This document shows, one piece after another, positions 52,540-64,000 of a DNA stretch of 64,000 nt. Source of the stretch: Megalonaias nervosa (Eukaryota > Mollusca > Bivalvia > Unionida > Unionidae). Positions within the stretch are counted from its first letter, which is position 1, and every line of letters begins with the position of its first letter. The notes under the pieces are model-generated. The model saw only the letters and a program-made list of their open reading frames with translations. It did not search any database and had not been told where the DNA came from. The position numbers and the translations under genes are program-made. The stretch covers positions 1 to 64,000 of the forward strand of contig JAECUM010009862.1 in NCBI GenBank assembly GCA_016617855.1, in the 5' to 3' direction.

Positions 52540-52575
<36 letters not shown>
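52540..52575. repeat. (ATT)n microsatellite
   Basis: Twelve ATT units, close to the acceptor of the minus-strand exon ending at 52493. Confidence 0.95.
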
Positions 52576-53220
52576 CCTGCTACTTTAGTTTCATGGCATG
52601 TTTCCTTTACAACTTTCTCTGCACGTAACTCTTCCGAGAATAGTATATTACGTAGTGACTGGTCCACGATGGCATGGTTCATTTCTCTACACATCATGTC
52701 TGTCCTTTGTCGTTAGTGTAAAATTACGTCTAAATAATATAGTTCTCTCCACAAACAAACCTTTACTATTCTAACCGCAAGACAAGTAGACAATATAGGT
52801 TACAAATTTTACACTGCGATTCATCAATTTTTGTCTTTATTCAATTTCTTCTTTGTAAGAATTTCCCTGTCATGCAAAAATGTAAATTGCTTTATCATCT
52901 ATTTGATGGTTTAAATTTACTTGTTTAATTTTCTGTTAGTTCAGGGTTGTCTATATTTTTTCTTTAAATACCCAGCAAGTATATTAGAAGCTGGTATTTA
53001 TCATTGTAGACTAAGAAGTGTGAGGTGTCTTGCTTGTCATTTTCGAAACACCATTTTCAAGGTATATCCAATGAAATGATCTCTTTCATTCACAACAGCA
53101 AAATCTAAATTTGAAGGAACTTAAAATTGATACAACATTAAGGAATAGTGGCACCTAATATTGTAAAGTTTACTGTAACTCCAAACGACCTATTCAATTT
53201 CATAAAAGCTCGGGAAGAGG
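52576..53220. other. No recognised gene
   Basis: AT-rich intron of the minus-strand gene. Confidence 0.5.
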
Positions 53221-53420
53221 GAGGGGGAGCGGGGCAAGTGGTCTAAAGCACTCGTCTTTATCGATCACTGCCATCTCACCTCTGTTTGTTTGGGTTAGAG
53301 TCTCGGGTTAGGCCAAAGTGTGTATTTGAGAAAGCATGCCACTATCTTTCCGTGGATCCGTGATTCTTACCGGGGATTTCAGGGGTTCTTCCATCACCTT
53401 TTATAATGGCCACTATTTAC
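53221..53420 (+). mobile_element. Diverged MetaSINE-type SINE copy
   Basis: It matches 43774-43980 in order: GGCAAGTGGTCTAAAGCAC, then GATCACTGCCATCTCACCTC, then GGGTTAGAGTCTCGG (damaged B box), then TTCCGTGGATCCGTGATTCTT, then TTCTTCCATCACC and TAATGGCCAC. It is older than the 43.8-kb copy and without the (CAA)n tail. Confidence 0.75.
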
Positions 53421-55012
53421 TATTTGATGACATTGATCAATGAGGCTATAATTATGCACTTTCTGAGTCAGCAGCCATATTGTCAACAATTTTAATTATC
53501 TTCTATATAAATTAGATGAAAATGGGAGATAAATAGCTGTGCTTTCATTGTTGCTTTTTTTAGACATTATCATAACTGCCTTGCCAAAATATTTAACGGC
53601 AATTGGTGTCTATTCATTGGAAACCGATTCAATGACAAGAGATCAATCTGGCCATGCAGATCATTCAATTAAGATATTAGAATAAAGTAGTCGCAATAAA
53701 AGAAAGTCAAAGAAACGCCTCAGTAAAGAGAATTGGGTTTAAAAAAGCACATCATAATGATTGATTTGATGGTTGCAAACAACCGACGTGGAGGGCCTCA
53801 AGCAAGGCTATCGGTATGTATAGGTATGAATGTTTAAAGAAGTTTACTGAAATAGATTAGTGTGATCATTATAGCATATATTACAAATAATACTTGTTAA
53901 AACAGCTTATAACAATAATATCGGAATTATCAAATTACACTGTTGTCTCTGTACTCTGGATGACAGCAGCCTGTTACTGAGTATTTTAGATGATAGCGAT
54001 ACCGATATGCTTGAAGGACGAAATGACAGACATTGAGGAAAGCAGCTTGCCAGTCTGTTAGCAAAGACATTTATTTGTATTTTTATGCCTACTTAAATAA
54101 ATACAGATGATAGCTTCATGCTTATTTGCAAGATAGATTACAACTGTTCATAGGTCGGACAATACGAAAATACGACCCGTAAGAGTATAACTAATCAATG
54201 TATACTAATGAGAGTGTTGATCTGGCAACTTTTAGAATTTGCGATATTTATTAAAATCCGACTGACAGGTAGGCGGAACCGGAAATCCTATATACTTACA
54301 TTCTTTTGAAAATCACAAGGCAGGTGTAACTTACCACACGACGCAATTGGTTTCCATGTATAATGCGTAGCTCGGTAGGGTGAAAAAATTTCTTCATCCT
54401 TAATATCTCTCCAACTTTTATATTTTAGAATTACTTTTGTCAAAAATTCTGATGAATCTCCTCTGAATGGATCATCTAGAAAATATAGTGCATGCTATCT
54501 TTCACGAAATCACTTATTATACATATCAAGTGTAAAGCTTAAGGATTGGTTTTCTAAGAAAGTACGTATGGTTAAGAATCTTTAGTACTAAATGACCCAG
54601 AAGCACAAATAGAGCGTATGATTAATCAAAATATTCCGAAAATTGGGCACATTATTTAATTTATAGAATGATACTTAATATTATACCCATATTGAAAACA
54701 AAATAATAGAGAACACGAATAGCGACAAATAAGGCCACTAATAATGATAAAACTTTTTACAACAATTTGTTGTCTCAACCGAATAAAGGTTAGGCAAAAA
54801 ATATCAAATGTTTTGTTTCTGACCAGTCTCACGTTGCTGACACTTGTATGGTACGTTATTGTACAGTTTGATATTGCAATCACCCTTTAGGAATAATGTC
54901 TCCTGCGTTTCTTACCCTAGGTTTTCGTATGCTACTGATTGAAATTAATGGTTTAATTGTAGGTAGCGTTCTTCATAAACTTCGGTTATATAAATTCAAA
55001 TATCAACGTAAC
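53421..55012. other. No recognised gene
   Basis: AT-rich intron; the minus ORF 54656-54883 has no recognisable domain. Confidence 0.5.
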
Positions 55013-55176
55013 CTGTAGCTTTTGAAACGTGAGATACGACAGCACCCCAACGTTTTAGAGTACCAAATACTCTGTTACACAGGAATCAGACACTGGCAAA
55101 TCAACTGCAATCTGTCTTGTTTCATCTGCCACTAGAGCAGTAGATCGTGTTACGCTCGTTTGGGGAACAGGTAGCG
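55013..55176 (-). pseudogene. Duplicated membrane-proximal exon, frameshifted copy
   Basis: On the minus strand it follows a T-rich tract plus TCAG and ends at GTTACG. It is 164 nt, one base shorter than its tandem neighbour. The loss is in GATTCC (GATTTCC in the other copy), after LPVSD, and leads to a stop soon after. The first two thirds (LPVPQTSVTRSTALVADE, QIAVDLP) are intact. The splice sites are intact too, so inclusion would truncate the protein. Confidence 0.75.
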
Positions 55177-55251
55177 CTGAAAAAAAAAATTAAAGGCCAA
55201 GTCAACGATATCGCTCTTAAAATTATATATGCGTAATTATGTCAACGTAAC

Positions 55252-55416
55252 CTGTAGCTTTTGAAACGTGAGATACGACAACACCCCAACGTTTTGGAAC
55301 ACCAAATACTCTGTTACACAGGAAATCAGACACTGGCAAATCAACTGCAATCTGTCTTGTTTGATCTGTCACTAGAGCAGTAGATCGTGTTACGCTCGTT
55401 TGGGGAACAGGTAGCG
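55252..55416 (-). CDS. Membrane-proximal receptor exon (165 nt)
   Basis: On the minus strand it follows a long T tract plus TCAG and ends at GTTACG, phase 1-1, 55 codons. It reads LPVPQTSVTRSTALVTDQTR, then QIAVDLPVSD, then GVVVSHVSKAT. It is a paralogue of the plus-strand exon 41750-41911 with the same phases. It is the open member of a tandem duplicate (unit 239 bp, including intron). Confidence 0.75.
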
Positions 55417-55475
55417 CTGAAAAAAAAAAAATAAAAGGCCAAATTAACGATATCGCTCTGAAAATTATATATGCG

Positions 55476-57487
55476 TGCTTGTAATGTTTTGACATGTCAC
55501 TATTTGAAAGCACTGCAATGCTTAGTAATGTCGCAACCGTCAATTTTCTAGTTTTAAGTTTCTTGCATTGCAAGCAGAAGGGGCTGACTAGTGTGGGTCA
55601 AAACTGTATCTGATATAGCTTTTCTCACAAATAAAGAAATGTACACTGTATCGGACTTTCGACATTATTAGAACCTTTGTTGCACTTCCATTTGCCACAA
55701 ACTTCGTTATAGTTATAACATCGTAGCAGTTATTGTTTTGTATACATAGCCAATAAATTTATATGCTATGAATAATGGTTTCGTATTTTGGATGGCCTTC
55801 ACTTAGGTGCTTTGCAAGCGCCACAATTAGAACATGCTAACATAGAGAAATTGGGAACACTGAAATAAGAATGATCTTGTCCTGCACAGAGTGTACTTCT
55901 AAGGCGAATATGCTGATATCAGTATGGAAAAAATAAATAAGCTAAATAAATAAGTAAAAGTCAAAGCGGGAAAGGTGACCCGGGTTGGAAAAGGATGTAA
56001 TTCAGGTACACATTTATCATATACAAGGCATATAATAAAATTCTTTTCGACAAGTAATTGATTTTTGCGTTCATGCCTTTACAATTTTTTTGTAGGAAAA
56101 GTAATTTAATTGGCAACAGTTCTAGGGAACAGTCTTTGAAATGTATCAATAAATACATGAATACTGTTCCAAATATGGAAATAAAACAAATTCTTTTTCC
56201 GGAAAACGTTTAGTTTTGGATAACGCAATGGTATTTGATGCAAATTACTGACAGAAACACCTATGAAAACGTTAAGAGTTGTGTCAGATATTTGAATTCA
56301 TACTCAACTTTTATAACAGCAATACTAATGTAAAGCAGGATGAGCCACTAAATAAAAATTATAGATGTTTATATGTGTGCATAGATGTTTACATTTATCA
56401 TTTTTATGGCGAGAAACCTGTCATTAGTAAATAAATTTGCATACATTCGTATTACGCTGAGTTATAACGGTAAATGTAATGATGCAAAAGAAAAAACAAA
56501 TACAACATATGGTAACCGGAGCCACAAACACGATTACTATACTTTACAAGTTATGTCATAATGTGAGCATGAAAATGGAACAAACTTTATATCCATTTTA
56601 TTTCATGATCTGCCATTATTTACCCATGATCGAGAGATATCGGGTATTCATTGTGCAACGGTTTTCAACATGGTTAAAACAGCGAATTTCCAATGTAGCC
56701 ACGTATGGTGAACTTCATAGTTATGCTTTGCAAACGATAAGATAACATGGTGTTGGCTAAGGAATCTCGGAGAGTAATCTGCTGAACTTGGTCTTCCAGA
56801 AGTGTGGGAGAGACAGACGAATGACTGAGGTAGCTATTTCAATTGGAAACTATGACTAGAGGACCAGACAAGCAATACATCCAAACTGTTTTCTGACATT
56901 GCGATTTTATCACAGCCAGATACGTATAGGGTATTCAAAACTTATTTCAAGTTTCATAAATACTTAAGTTATATTCCGTGATAGAACTAACAATAGGGGT
57001 GGCCAGATTGAAATGTTTTTTTTTTTTTTTAATCAACTTAAAATTGAGTTAGGAAAATTTGAAAACAGAGATAGAAATAAAAGAATCTGCAGACCTTGTA
57101 AAGTACATAAAATCGCGTTTACTTATATGTCCCGCAACGGACCAATATGCCACCTAATTAGCATGATATTACAATATTAGTCCTATACTGGAACCATTAA
57201 AAACATTTATTGACCAATGCGTCAACTGGCTTAATCAATATACTGGACATCGTGTATATGTTGGTAAAGAAGCAAGAAAAGCGATACATAATTGATGGCG
57301 CATAAATCTTGATAGGTCTTTGCAGTTTGTTTTGTTGCTTGTTATTGTCGTTTTTCACATCCCATATATCCATAATAATTCGAAAACATATCCTGCTATG
57401 AGATGCGTCTAAATTGGACATACTCTTGTACCCAAAGGATCATTATAATAAAGTTAAATAGAGCAGTCAAGAAAGAATTATACTAAC
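55476..57487. other. No recognised gene
   Basis: AT-rich intron. ORFs at 55961 (minus), 56479 (plus) and 57197 (minus) have no recognisable domain. Confidence 0.5.
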
Positions 57488-57547
57488 CACCACTGGTCGC
57501 AGTTGCGTTCCCTTGCACAATGACACCATATCCTGCACTGGTATTCG
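57488..57547 (-). CDS. Possible 20-codon exon
   Basis: On the minus strand it follows TTTAGATTTCAG and ends at GTTAGT, phase 1-1, 60 nt. It reads NTSAGYGVIVQGNATATSG. The GYGVIV string resembles the strand in the 41750 and 55252 exons, and the phases fit insertion between them and the FN3 exons. It is too short for certainty. Confidence 0.45.
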
Positions 57548-58689
57548 CTGAAATCTAAATACCAAACATTGGTGATTATATAAGCTGCATAGACACCATG
57601 TTTAAAATCTGCTTTGCATTAATGATACCTCAAATGATTAATAATATAAATTTTGTATTTTTTCCTTTTCGTTTCAGGCCTCTGGCGTAGTAGTAATAAT
57701 GACTAATTTTCTCAAATTCAAGATTGCATTAAATGTATGCCTTTATTTTTGTGTTGTTTTTTTTTCTAAGGTGTAACTGGCATATACAACGTTTGGAACA
57801 TGCATCCCCATCATTAATGTTTTAATTCATACAGCTACATTTTATGAAGTACAGGAAATAAACATCATCTTTTTGTAAGAGTAATTTATTATATTGTATC
57901 TCATAGACGAGCAAGTTTTCTTCATAACATCAAATACTTGCATTAATATAATACACCCATTCAGCTGTTAGATTTTCAAGGAGTACTGTATGCTGCAATT
58001 CTGTTGGCTCAAACATCAGATGTATTTCGATCTAGATTAAAAATGAAAGAAACCAAATAAGTTGGATAATTCCAGATGTATACGAAACAATAAATACTGA
58101 AAAGTGCCTTACTAGCAAATGGTTCTAGGTCATGGTCATTGAGTGTCTCCAATACTCAACACTATTCCAATTAAAGACAAAATTGAACTCCATACTATCG
58201 AAAATTATTAGGGATAGGAAATTGCAGAAAAATATACCCGCAATTCCCGAGAACAAACTATCAAAGACTCAAGCTTTCAATCTTTTGTTACTAACCTTCT
58301 CACAGATGTTAATAAGTTTTGTCAGCCTTTCAAAATTCTTCAAACCATTTTTGAAATTATTTTATACGTTTTTTTTTTCATCCAAAACAAACTGTAAATA
58401 TACAGGAAAAGCCATCATAAAATGACCTGTTTATACTGAACATTTTGCTATTACTAGCAAATGCCAGCAAGTTTCTGAAAAAAATGTATTTAGTATTAAG
58501 GGAGTTAAAAGTAATGTTATTTGAATTCAACTACTCAGTTTTTATAAACTGTAAGAATTTTGGGATTTCCTAAGTGCTAATGATCAAGACTAGCCATTAC
58601 AAAATAAGATCTTTATTAGAAATTTCTATTAGTAAGTATGTTATTATGACTGTTTCATGTATGCAAAGTGTACGTGAAAAACATATTAC
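57548..58689. other. No recognised exon
   Basis: The phase 0 second-half exon expected to complete the 58690-58844 FN3 domain was not found here. The ORF at 58132-58425 is on the wrong strand and has no domain. Confidence 0.4.
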
Positions 58690-58844
58690 CAAAAGTGTTG
58701 AATCATGATAGCAATCTATTTTGTAGAAAAGTATCACTCCGTTTTTCTCTCTTGTGGAAGGTGGTCTCCATTTTACAATGATACCTCGAAATTCGGTGAC
58801 GTTGGACACTGACTTTAATTCCAAATCTTCTATTGGACCAGGTG
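58690..58844 (-). CDS. FN3 domain, first-half exon
   Basis: On the minus strand it follows TTTTATTAACAG and ends at GTAATA, phase 1-0, 155 nt. It reads PGPIEDLELKSVSNVTEFRG, then IIVKWRPPSTREKNGVILFY. This is the W-x-P-P-x-x-x-x-x-N-G-x-x-x-x-Y signature of receptor phosphatase and adhesion-receptor FN3 domains. It is the structural counterpart of the plus-strand exon 30260-30471. Confidence 0.8.
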
Positions 58845-59886
58845 CTGTTAATAAAATATACTGAAGCTACATTCAAAAGAATATCATATTAAGATAACTA
58901 TTTCAAATGTTGACTTACATCCAACTCTTTGTTGAAAATATTGTATTGTATTAATCACAAAGACAATGCTATAGTTGGTTGTAAATAATCTAATACCGGC
59001 GTTTGTTATGCGATACCTATGAATATGTACGATTGGTCCGTAATAATCTTGAGTAGCATAAGCTATTAAGTCTAAACGTATATTAATCAGTTGGAAATGT
59101 TAGAATTAGTTTTGTTTATAGTTTAAGAAGAAAAAAGATTATGAAAATTTGCATCCATGTTGCACTGCAAGCAGATCCTCAGTTGCTATACATGCATATT
59201 GACGAGTTTTGTCTTGCAAACGAACGACTCATCCCTGCAAAGCTCCGAACTGGCCGCAATTGTTTTCCCCGACACCATATTAAGTCTCATATACCCTAAA
59301 TGTTTTGCAGAATGGATTTATGCTAATCATGAATATTATATCTCATAGCGACGTATACAATGGAGAATATCCAGATTTACCCTTTAACAATTTGTTTCCA
59401 AAATGAAATTAAACATTTCGATTAAAATAAAATGCCGACAACAAAACGCCGAAATTATCTCATCTTACGCCTACTGTAAAAGAGTACAACACGCACGTTC
59501 TAACCTACTATCCTATAACGTATGTATCTTATTGCAAATGAATGAAAAAGAAACTTAATACATCGTACATTTCCAGTTATGGATACTCGCATTCTATTCT
59601 TTTAGCTGCCAGTATTATTGTTATCATTCTTGGTTATTTATGGAAAGAAATATCAATTTTATAAATAAATCACGTTCACAAAATAAGGAATTCAGGTGTA
59701 AAATCTGTATTTGTATCGACTTTTCATGTTGCACGTGATGTTGACAATACATCCCATAAAAAAGGAATCAAAACGAAAATTGAATTACATTAAAACAAAG
59801 ATGGAAGTCGATAAAAGGTCAACTATTCCTGTTTGTTGTAAATTTATCACAAAGAGAAATTTGGTTATAGAGAGCACTGTACATAC
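58845..59886. other. Intron; nothing else recognised
   Basis: AT-rich; plus-strand ORFs 59157 and 59711 have no recognisable domain. Confidence 0.5.
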
Positions 59887-60018
59887 TAGCTTCTTGGGTG
59901 TTCTGATTTATACTGCTGCTGATATTTGATGGAAAACTGTCTACTGTAGCCACGACCTGTATCTTGTACCACCAGTATTCTTCTAGACCATGAAGAGTGC
60001 ATTCGTTCAGATGGAAAC
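59887..60018 (-). CDS. FN3 domain, second-half exon
   Basis: On the minus strand it follows TTTATGTCTGTTTTAG and ends at GTATGT, phase 1-1, 132 nt. It reads GFHLNECTLHGLEEYWWYKI, then QVVATVDSFPSN. Leu-x-x-Leu-x-x-Tyr-x-x-Tyr-x-Ile-x-Val-x-Ala is the F strand of FN3. The phases let it complete the first half at 63311-63478, three kilobases upstream. Confidence 0.7.
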
Positions 60019-63000
60019 CTAAAACAGACATAAAGGACATTGCTGCAGATGTTGAATGCACGTCGTTATGTAATTACCTTTGAAATCAAGATAAAGCTTG
60101 CATACGGTCAAAATGTAGTTGTGCGATATTTGTGTTTTCATGTTGATCAAGTACTGAGTACGACGTAATAGGAAGACCGTGTCCTCAGCAGATAAAGGAG
60201 GTTATCACAAGTTTGCACATGCTAATGATCAATATTAAATTCAAGAGAATCAGATAAAATGTTTATCATATCCGATGAATACATTTCTGATAATGCATAA
60301 ATCTTGACAGTTGGATGTTGGCATGCTATAAGGTATTACTTTGATATAAAATTATTTATGAAATATTTAACAATCCAGAATACCCTTGACCATCTTAATT
60401 ATGCTATACCCCTCTACGCACTACGCCTGAAAAAACTGAGTCATTAAAATTTAGATCTTATTTGTAGCATTGTTGCTATTTGAAAATACATATTTTGAAA
60501 ACTAACATTTATCTTACACGATAAAGCAGCGGAAAAGATGATAGTTCTTTAATCTGTACAATGAGAAATAGTCTCGTCAATCGCCTATTTTGCGCTCGTT
60601 CGAAATCACATAATACAAGACAAAAAAGGGTGTCAAGTACGACACATATGAAAAACGCGGCTAGTCAAATTTTACGTTTACAAATATTATCGATGACTAT
60701 ACTGCACTCCACTTGATACACTTCATTAAATTATTATCTTCCCCGAATATGGAGCAGCACCGCCACTGCGACGAAACCTAGTGAAAGATTCCAGATATCT
60801 TAAATATGTCATTTACTGGGCGCAACAATACAGTGTGTACATTTTAATATTTATACCAGGGTATTTAGATAACCCTGAATATCGGACTATTAGTGCGCTG
60901 TACAACAAATTATTTTAGAAAACAGTAAGTCAGTACTTCCCCTCAAGGTCCCCCCTATACACTTTCCCAATTTGATAGTCTAATTATTAAATGTTATTTT
61001 GTCGTGACGTTTTGCAATGTTGTTCAGACACTAGAAAACTGCACAAATTTTTGATAACCGGATTCAGCCAAAATTAAAGTCATGTCCGTGTAAAGGACTT
61101 AGCAATGTTTGGATGGTGTATATATTAAGGATCTATGTGCCGATATATTTGTCACAAACGACACTTCATACTGATACATAATATAGGGGAGGGTAAATGT
61201 TTAGGACAGGCGACATTCACCCAAAAGACGGAGACAAAGAACGATAAATACATTTATCAATATACAACACTAATAATGCACACAATCGCACATTTCACGT
61301 AACACGACCGCTAGTGATGATAAAATGTTAAACGAAATAAGATAAACAGAAACTGATTCAAGTCCTGTTATTCAGCTCTCTATTAATTGTACAGTTCTAT
61401 CATTGCACTACATTAGAAGCTTACCAAATGGCAACGTTTCCACTTGTGTCCTGGTCCGAATATCACTCCACAAACTTGCTACATAAATGTATACAGTTTA
61501 TCATCCGTAAGTCACCAAACTATATATTTATTTGTTCTTCACACAGTATCAACCACAACTGACCACTACTTACTATTCCAGAATTAGACGCTATCTCATT
61601 GCTTTCCTGCTGATATTTCGAATCTTCCTTCGTGGAGCCAGGACGCTCGGTGAGGGCCGTATGGAGACGTGAACTTTTACTTCCAATCTACCAGTGATAG
61701 GCCAAAACGCTCGGATAGGTCTTTGGGATCACACACACATCTTCCTGCACTTCGAGTCCACCCTTCACCGGCCTAACGATAGGCGAGAGCAACAGGGTCA
61801 CATACACTCTCCTACCTGCCTGTCAGAGCACTCCCCCACCACCTATATATCTGACTGACTGTTTTATATTCCATGCACCACGGGTATCTTGCAGGAAGAC
61901 ATCTTTCGTTCCTAAAATCGCAACATCAGTATAACTCAGTGAGTATAACCATTGTTAACCCTTGGCATCATGTTTCTCCCAAACTGTGAATATGACGGGT
62001 TTGTGTGACAATGTTGTCATTGTATAAATGGATACCTCGGATACCAGTGATTTTACACAAGTTTAAGCAACGCTTTGGAGGCGCAACAGTGTCCAGTAAT
62101 CCTAGCAAATTCCGTCACGGATACCATGACATAAGCAAACACAGGCACAATACGGGTCTTTTGCATCTAAAATAATGCGTAAACAACTCACTTAGCAGTC
62201 GGAATATGTCTAATTATTTGTAGTATCTGCTTGTCCGATCCAAATTTTATCTTGCTCCTTTTGAACCAAGATGAAAACAGTAAATGTTTGTTTCGTCATC
62301 TATGGCAATCTCATTCAGACATCTCTGGTCATTCATTTTATATTGGCTAGTTGCTGTTTGGGGATTTAAACTCAAGTCTGATTTTGATCAGCCGTCAACA
62401 AATCCCCGGTCCATCTTGCAGAAACGTTTCTTATATTTAGTTATGATTCTTCAATATATAGAACACAGTTGTCACAAATGATGCTAATAATAACAGAAAT
62501 ACCAATCATTGTGCATTGGGGATCTTCGTCAGTTGTCCCATGAGAGATAATGAAAGCCCTATACTTTATTCAGGTTGAACATGATATTAGTCGGAGAGTA
62601 CCCTAAGACCAGCCGGATTTTGCAATATGCATTTTGCTCAGCAGCAGAATTGATATCCCTTTCCGATATGTTTACTTAATTTGTAACGTCACAGGGTTAT
62701 CTCTGCCTGTCTTCATGTGTTAGCATATGAATATCATTTACAGAACATTATTTTGTTTATTGATCGGCATTAGATACATTAACAGGTTCAAGGAAATAAA
62801 ACATTATAGCAAAATATTCAGATCTTTACAAATACGCCTCGTTTGAATTCAGCATTGTGGTTCCAACTGGGAACATGATGTGTGCATTAGGTGAAAATAG
62901 GTTTGTAATAAACTAATTGAAGAATAGAAAATAAATCCTATCTTGCATCACTTACACCATTTTAATGGTAATAAACTGTTACACTCAAACTTACTTGTTC

Positions 63001-63310
63001 ATTTTGTTTATCTATTTGCATTAAACTTACTGATAGTTTAAAAAGAGAAACAAAAAAGGTTATAACAAAATATTCAAAACTTTTCATATCTCCCTCGTAT
63101 GAATTCAATAGTATGGTCCTTACTGAGAAACGGATGAGTGCATAAAGTTAAAACATATCTTGAAATTGACACAACCCAATGAAACCAAGTAGTAAATCAA
63201 AGAAATCAAACACACAATTTACTTTGTCTATTTGATTGTTAATGCTTATGGATGCAATCGAACTAGATATTTAATCACAAATAATTTATATATGACAGTT
63301 GATTGATTAC
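60019..63310. other. Intron; a GC-richer stretch inside
   Basis: No exon recognised. About 61590-61860 is GC-richer, with strings such as CCAGTGATAGGCCAAAACGC and CGGCCTAACGATAGGCGAGA. It may be a repeat fragment but was not identified. The ORF at 62284-62481 has no domain. Confidence 0.4.
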
Positions 63311-63478
63311 CTTTGCTGAAGTTGCTGCACGAGATGGTAAACGTTCTGTTGTCCACAATATCAGTATAACTGACAGAGTATGTTGTGACACCAATGCAAA
63401 GGACTGGACTTGTCCATGTGACCATGATCTCATTGGGTCCAGTGGCTATTGCATTAACTTTACGCGGTTGGCGTGGAT
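63311..63478 (-). CDS. FN3 domain, first-half exon
   Basis: On the minus strand it follows ATTGATCATGACAG and ends at GTAATC, phase 1-1, 168 nt. It reads PRQPRKVNAIATGPNEIMVT, then WTSP, then TYSVSYTDIVDNRTFTISC and NFSKG. The P-x-x-x-x-x-x-x-x-x-x-x-x-V-x-W pattern and the Y-x-V-x-Y strand are FN3. The split position and phase differ from 58690-58844, so the exon organisation is not uniform within this gene. Confidence 0.8.
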
Positions 63479-63553
63479 CTGTCATGATCAATACATAACA
63501 TCATCTAATGAATACTTCATACATATAATGCTTTAGGTGTTTATTTAAATGCA

Positions 63554-63554
<1 letters not shown>

Positions 63555-63597
<43 letters not shown>

Positions 63598-63674
63598 TAT
63601 ATATATATGTATATATATATATATATATCCTGGATACCTTAATACATATATATCCTGGATACCTTAATACATGA
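63555..63674. repeat. (TA)n microsatellites and a 24-bp tandem duplication
   Basis: TA repeats at 63555-63595 and 63598-63628, followed by two copies of ATCCTGGATACCTTAATACA in tandem (about 63627-63674). Confidence 0.93.
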
Positions 63675-64000
63675 TATGCTTCACAACTTACTCGTTTCGA
63701 GTAGCAACATTATAAGTTATATCCATGTTTTAGTTTTAGTGTTTTTTTAATCGCTGGCTGAAAGGTGCAATATTTACCCCTCTACACTGGAATTCGTTGG
63801 TCTAACTTCAAGTATGCACAAACTGAAATTACCTTGTCATTTTGTCTAACGTTTTACCTAACTTTATACATGAAAAGGGTACATAATATATACATTAGAC
63901 TTTGGTTATTACTGCCGGATTAAGGTCTGGAAAGAGAGGAAACTTTGAGGATAGGAGTGAAGTCACAAAAGGCATTCAGATTGGGGCAAAGTACCGTAGA

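Larger units (their letters stand above)
55001..55475. repeat. Tandem duplication of about 239 bp carrying an exon
   Basis: Two nearly identical segments include the exon, both splice sites, and the flanking CAACGATATCGCTCT...ATATATGCGT strings. The offset is 239 bp. Confidence 0.85.

Overview
This is an AT-rich, intron-rich animal nuclear DNA window. It is dense in very long microsatellites: (TA)n, (TG)n, (AG)n, and compound (GT)n-(AG)n-(ACAG)n tracts. It also holds tRNA-derived SINEs with long-range similarity to the mollusc MetaSINE type, fold-back elements, and short exons bounded by GT...AG sites. A mollusc, perhaps a bivalve, fits best. That is an inference from the SINE, the repeat style and the gene family, not from a species match.

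Plus strand, 1 to about 42 kb: a gene built from fibronectin type III (FN3) exons. Positions 1-7147 hold nine tandem FN3 exons; the first is cut by the window edge. Each complete exon is exactly 276 nt with phase 1-1 boundaries, and they are spaced 832-893 bp apart. Five such monomers form a higher-order unit of about 4.38 kb that is itself tandemly duplicated. A decayed intron copy without its exon lies at about 8040-8380. Further exons of the same strand and phase logic lie at 27923-28207 (FN3), 28946-29239 (FN3), 30260-30471 plus 31118-31295 (one FN3 domain split by a phase 0 intron), and 41750-41911 (membrane-proximal module).

Minus strand, 64 to 52 kb: a second, related gene is read right to left. 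Its exons are 63311-63478 and 59887-60018 (two FN3 halves), 58690-58844 (FN3 first half), 57488-57547 (20-residue exon), a tandemly duplicated exon at 55252-55416 and 55013-55176 (the second copy frameshifted), and 52272-52493. The 41750 exon (+) and the 55252 exon (-) are clear paralogues with identical phases, so the two genes are convergent relatives. Exon order and the last motifs suggest receptor-type tyrosine phosphatase-like ectodomains. No transmembrane or phosphatase catalytic exon was recognised, so that family name is an inference.

Between the genes and inside the introns: a 237-bp MITE next to a 1.27-kb palindromic element with a broken ORF (13.7-15.3 kb); a decayed copy of a widespread repetitive protein family (19.8-20.5 kb, minus); a GC-richer block of broken plus-strand reading frames of unknown origin (23.5-26.5 kb); a decayed LINE ORF1-like stretch (31.9-32.6 kb, minus); an inverted pair of tRNA-Ser-like sequences (38 kb); a SINE with target-site duplications (43.8 kb) and a diverged sister (53.2 kb); a dispersed repeat shared by 11.7 and 42.2 kb; and a large fold-back element (48.9-51.6 kb) whose core carries a short ORF with a phospholipase A2-like His-Asp motif. 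The remaining DNA is intronic or intergenic, with nothing recognisable.
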